From: an uncultured Bacilli bacterium
GTDB lineage: Bacteria; Bacillota_I; Bacilli_A; RF39; UBA660
DNA: 7,797 bases
Assembly: GCA_934167785.1 (NCBI GenBank)
Contig: CAKPLX010000053.1
Span: 1-7,797 of the forward strand
Reading direction: 5' to 3'
Shown: piece by piece, positions 6,301 through 7,797 of the stretch
Layout: each line of letters opens with the position of its first letter
Numbering within the stretch: the stretch's first letter is position 1
The notes under the pieces: model-generated
The model's database searches: none
What the model was told of the DNA's origin: nothing
What the model saw: only the letters and a program-made list of their open reading frames with translations
Made by a program: the position numbers and the translations under genes

Positions 6301-6306
6301 TAAAAT
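6278..6306 (+). promoter_or_regulatory. Promoter inside the 3' end of tatD for the wall hydrolase gene
   Basis: A perfect -35 TTGACA (6278-6283) is followed after exactly 17 bases by TAAAAT (6301-6306). The -35 encodes the last few TatD residues and the -10 starts right after the TatD stop codon. The predicted start is near 6313, giving a leader of about 30 nt ending in AGAGGTG (6331-6337). Confidence 0.8.
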
Positions 6307-6342
6307 GTTAATTGCCTGAGAAATAAAATAAGAGGTGATTTA

Positions 6343-7041
6343 ATGAAGAAAATAGTATCTAATGTATTGATTGTGTCAACACAATTAATAGTTGGGGGTC
6401 TATTTTTGTTTATGTTATTTTCAAATAAAACTGAAGATAATAGAGTTGTAGTGGTAGAAAATAATAATTTAGATAAGATGGCTGATGCTGTTTCTGAACT
6501 TTTTGAAGTAGACCATGCAGTAAATGTTAATAAGGCTGAAGAAGATGCTAAAAAAGAAGAAGAATTAAAATCTGAGCAACAAAGAATTGCAGAAGAAGAA
6601 AAAAGAAAAGCAGAAGAAGCTGAGGCGGCTAGGATTGCTCAAGAAGAAGCAGCACGCAAAGCTCAAGAAGAGGCTGCTGCTAAAAAGGCGCAGGAAGAAG
6701 AAGCTGCTAGAAAAGCGGCTGCAGCAAGTAATACTAGTGTTGAAGTGTTACAAGCTTATGCACACGATTTAGTTATTAATTCTTATGGTTGGACTGAATC
6801 TGATTTTATTTCCCTTGTTGCTTTGTGGAATAGAGAATCTGGATGGAAGGTTACTGCTAGTAATGGTAGTGGTGCTTATGGTATTCCTCAAGCATTGCCA
6901 GGAAGTAAAATGGCTAGTGCTGGAAGTGACTGGGCTACAAATGGTGAAACTCAAATTCGTTGGGGCTTAAATTATATTAAGTCTACGTATGGTAGTCCAT
7001 CAGTAGCTTGGGCAAATTTTCAAAGTCGTGGTTGGTACTAA
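6343..7041 (+). CDS. Membrane-anchored coiled-coil protein with lytic transglycosylase-like domain
   Basis: The 232-aa protein has three parts. Residues 5-26 form a signal-anchor or signal peptide after MKK, with no clear cleavage site. Residues about 65-127 are an Ala/Glu/Lys/Gln-rich coiled coil built from AQEEAA-type units (99-105, 107-113, 116-123). Residues about 133-232 form a lysozyme/SLT-like domain with WNRESGW (likely catalytic Glu165), GSGAYGIPQALPGSK (175-189), ASAGSDW (191-197), a WGLNYI helix (207-212) and the terminal AW..FQSRGWY. The same ending is seen in lactobacillal aggregation-promoting factors, and the ALPGSKMASAGSDW stretch is typical of actinobacterial and phage transglycosylases. 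It probably cleaves peptidoglycan at the outer membrane face; the coiled coil would be a stalk through the wall. It occupies the slot of yabE (an RpfB-like wall protein) but lacks DUF348, G5 and 3D domains. AGAGGTGATTTA precedes the ATG. Confidence 0.82.
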   Translation: MKKIVSNVLIVSTQLIVGGLFLFMLFSNKTEDNRVVVVENNNLDKMADAVSELFEVDHAVNVNKAEEDAKKEEELKSEQQRIAEEEKRKAEEAEAARIAQEEAARKAQEEAAAKKAQEEEAARKAAAASNTSVEVLQAYAHDLVINSYGWTESDFISLVALWNRESGWKVTASNGSGAYGIPQALPGSKMASAGSDWATNGETQIRWGLNYIKSTYGSPSVAWANFQSRGWY

Positions 7042-7068
7042 TATCAGTATTATTCATAGTAAAAGTGT

Positions 7069-7100
7069 TAGAGAGTCTTTATAGACTTTCTATTTTTTTT
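7069..7100 (+). terminator. Intrinsic terminator after the wall hydrolase gene
   Basis: A 10-bp stem (TAGAGAGTCT 7069-7078 with AGACTTTCTA 7083-7092, one G-U pair) has a TTAT loop and is followed by eight T residues (7093-7100). Confidence 0.92.
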
Positions 7101-7106
7101 GATTTT

Positions 7107-7115
7107 TGATATAAT
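7107..7115 (+). promoter_or_regulatory. Extended -10 promoter for ksgA
   Basis: TGA-TATAAT (7107-7115) is a perfect -10 with the TGn extension. The -35 region (TTTCTA, 7087-7092) is poor and lies inside the preceding terminator stem. The extension would compensate. The start near 7122 leaves a very short leader (about 17 nt) with GGTGAT at 7130-7135. Confidence 0.65.
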
Positions 7116-7138
7116 AGTTAAAGAAATTTGGTGATTTA

Positions 7139-7797
7139 ATGAGTGATTTTAAGTTTAAAAAATCTTTAGGACAGAACTTTCTTCAGGATAATAATGTTAT
7201 CCACAAGATTGTGGATAGTGCTAATATTGATAAGGATACTTTATTAATTGAGATTGGGCCTGGTGGTGGAGCGATTACTAGGTATACAGTTCCTTTATGT
7301 GGGTATGCTTTGTTATATGAAGCAGATGGTAGGTTAGAAGAAAATTTGAATGAACTTTTAAAGGAGAATAATAATTATTCTATTCTTATTGGAGACTTTT
7401 TAAAAAGTAATTTAAAGGAAGATATTGTAAAGTATAATTATTCTAAGATTTATGTTGTAGCTAATCTTCCTTACTATATTACAACACCTATTATTATGAA
7501 ATTTATTGATAGTGATGTTCTTCCAGATAAAATGGTAGTTATGGTTCAAAAAGAGGTGGCATCTAGGTTATCTGCTTCTGTTGGAAGTCGTGATTATGGT
7601 TCTTTAACGGTATTTTTGAATTATTATTATGATATTAAAAAATTATTTGATGTTAGTAGGAATTGCTTTATGCCAAAGCCTAATGTGGATAGTGCAGTTG
7701 TTTGTTTTGAATTAAAGAGGGAAAGAGAGAAAGTGTTAGATATTTCTTTGTTTAAAAAATTAGTTAGGGATAGTTTTTCTTATAAGAGGAAAACAAT
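7139..7797 (+). CDS. ksgA: 16S rRNA dimethyladenosine transferase KsgA (3' end cut off)
   Basis: The reading frame is open to the window end, giving 219 complete codons of an expected 270-290. KsgA (RsmA) uses S-adenosylmethionine to dimethylate the two adjacent adenosines near the 3' end of 16S rRNA, a late check in 30S assembly. Visible signatures are KKSLGQNFL (7-15), the SAM-binding IEIGPGGGAIT (37-47, with Gly where Leu is commonest), the acidic E61/D63 following the second strand, GDF (85-87), and the catalytic NLPYYITTPI (109-118). VQKEVASRL and the P.P.VDSAV motif are also present. The start is ATG 7139, spaced three bases from GGTGAT. Erm resistance methylases share the fold, but the NLPYYITTPI and CFMPKPNVDSAV wording and the yabD-ksgA context identify KsgA. 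rnmV, the usual upstream neighbour in B. subtilis, is absent. Confidence 0.95.
   Translation, partial: MSDFKFKKSLGQNFLQDNNVIHKIVDSANIDKDTLLIEIGPGGGAITRYTVPLCGYALLYEADGRLEENLNELLKENNNYSILIGDFLKSNLKEDIVKYNYSKIYVVANLPYYITTPIIMKFIDSDVLPDKMVVMVQKEVASRLSASVGSRDYGSLTVFLNYYYDIKKLFDVSRNCFMPKPNVDSAVVCFELKREREKVLDISLFKKLVRDSFSYKRKT

Noticed and set aside
6298..6303. Mycoplasma-type code (UGA read as Trp)
   Set aside because: TatD ends in TGA followed by TAA, so this stop alone cannot decide. All tryptophans in the recognised proteins are TGG and no in-frame TGA breaks a conserved domain, so the standard code is preferred.
6587..6970. Alternative-frame readings within the wall hydrolase gene
   Set aside because: They are Lys/Arg-rich or antisense by-products of the GAA/GCT repeats and overlap a well-supported domain.
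1..7797. CRISPR arrays, insertion sequences, tRNA or rRNA genes, attachment sites
   Set aside because: No regularly spaced repeats, transposase fragments, terminal inverted repeats or tRNA-like sequence were seen.

Overview
The window is strongly AT-rich with a low-GC Bacillota (Bacilli-like) look. Shine-Dalgarno sites of the GGAGG/GGTGAT type stand before most genes, and promoters resemble sigma-A sites (TTGACA / TATAAT). The gene set is spoVT, yfhO, metS, tatD (yabD), a wall-hydrolase gene and ksgA. Tryptophan is encoded by TGG and UGA serves as a stop, so a Mycoplasma-type code is not indicated. The gene order follows the Bacillus subtilis abrB-metS-yabD-yabE-rnmV-ksgA neighbourhood. Three things differ: an AbrB-family spoVT sits on the metS side, a small membrane protein lies between metS and tatD, and rnmV is missing before ksgA. 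The organism cannot be named from this; an uncultured gut Bacilli lineage is a reasonable guess.

Layout. Positions 1-509 hold the 3' part of spoVT (+). It converges on a large YfhO-type membrane protein gene (521-2884, -), and the two share a hairpin that overlaps the yfhO stop. Positions 2885-3582 are a 700-base gap with no convincing protein gene. It contains a candidate yfhO promoter on the minus strand and a very good plus-strand promoter with an A/T-tract upstream element. That promoter leads into a highly foldable transcript of about 364 nt (about 3049-3412) that ends in a textbook intrinsic terminator. I cannot match this RNA to tmRNA, RNase P, SRP RNA, 6S RNA, a T-box or a riboswitch I know. 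Its terminator loop and one internal hairpin loop, both 7 nt, are perfectly complementary, so a kissing-loop interaction is likely. A separate promoter and a long leader hairpin follow, then metS (to 5121) and its terminator. A new promoter (5281-5309) drives a 55-aa membrane protein and tatD. A promoter inside the 3' end of tatD drives an anchored coiled-coil protein with a lytic-transglycosylase-like domain (6343-7041). After its terminator, an extended -10 promoter starts ksgA, which runs off the window end.

The protein genes are mostly housekeeping: translation (metS, ksgA), nucleic-acid hydrolysis (tatD), envelope work (yfhO, the wall hydrolase) and a transition-state/sporulation regulator (spoVT). 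Nearly every gene carries its own promoter and terminator, so this is a set of short transcription units rather than one operon. The part most worth a second look is the unassigned structured RNA between yfhO and metS.
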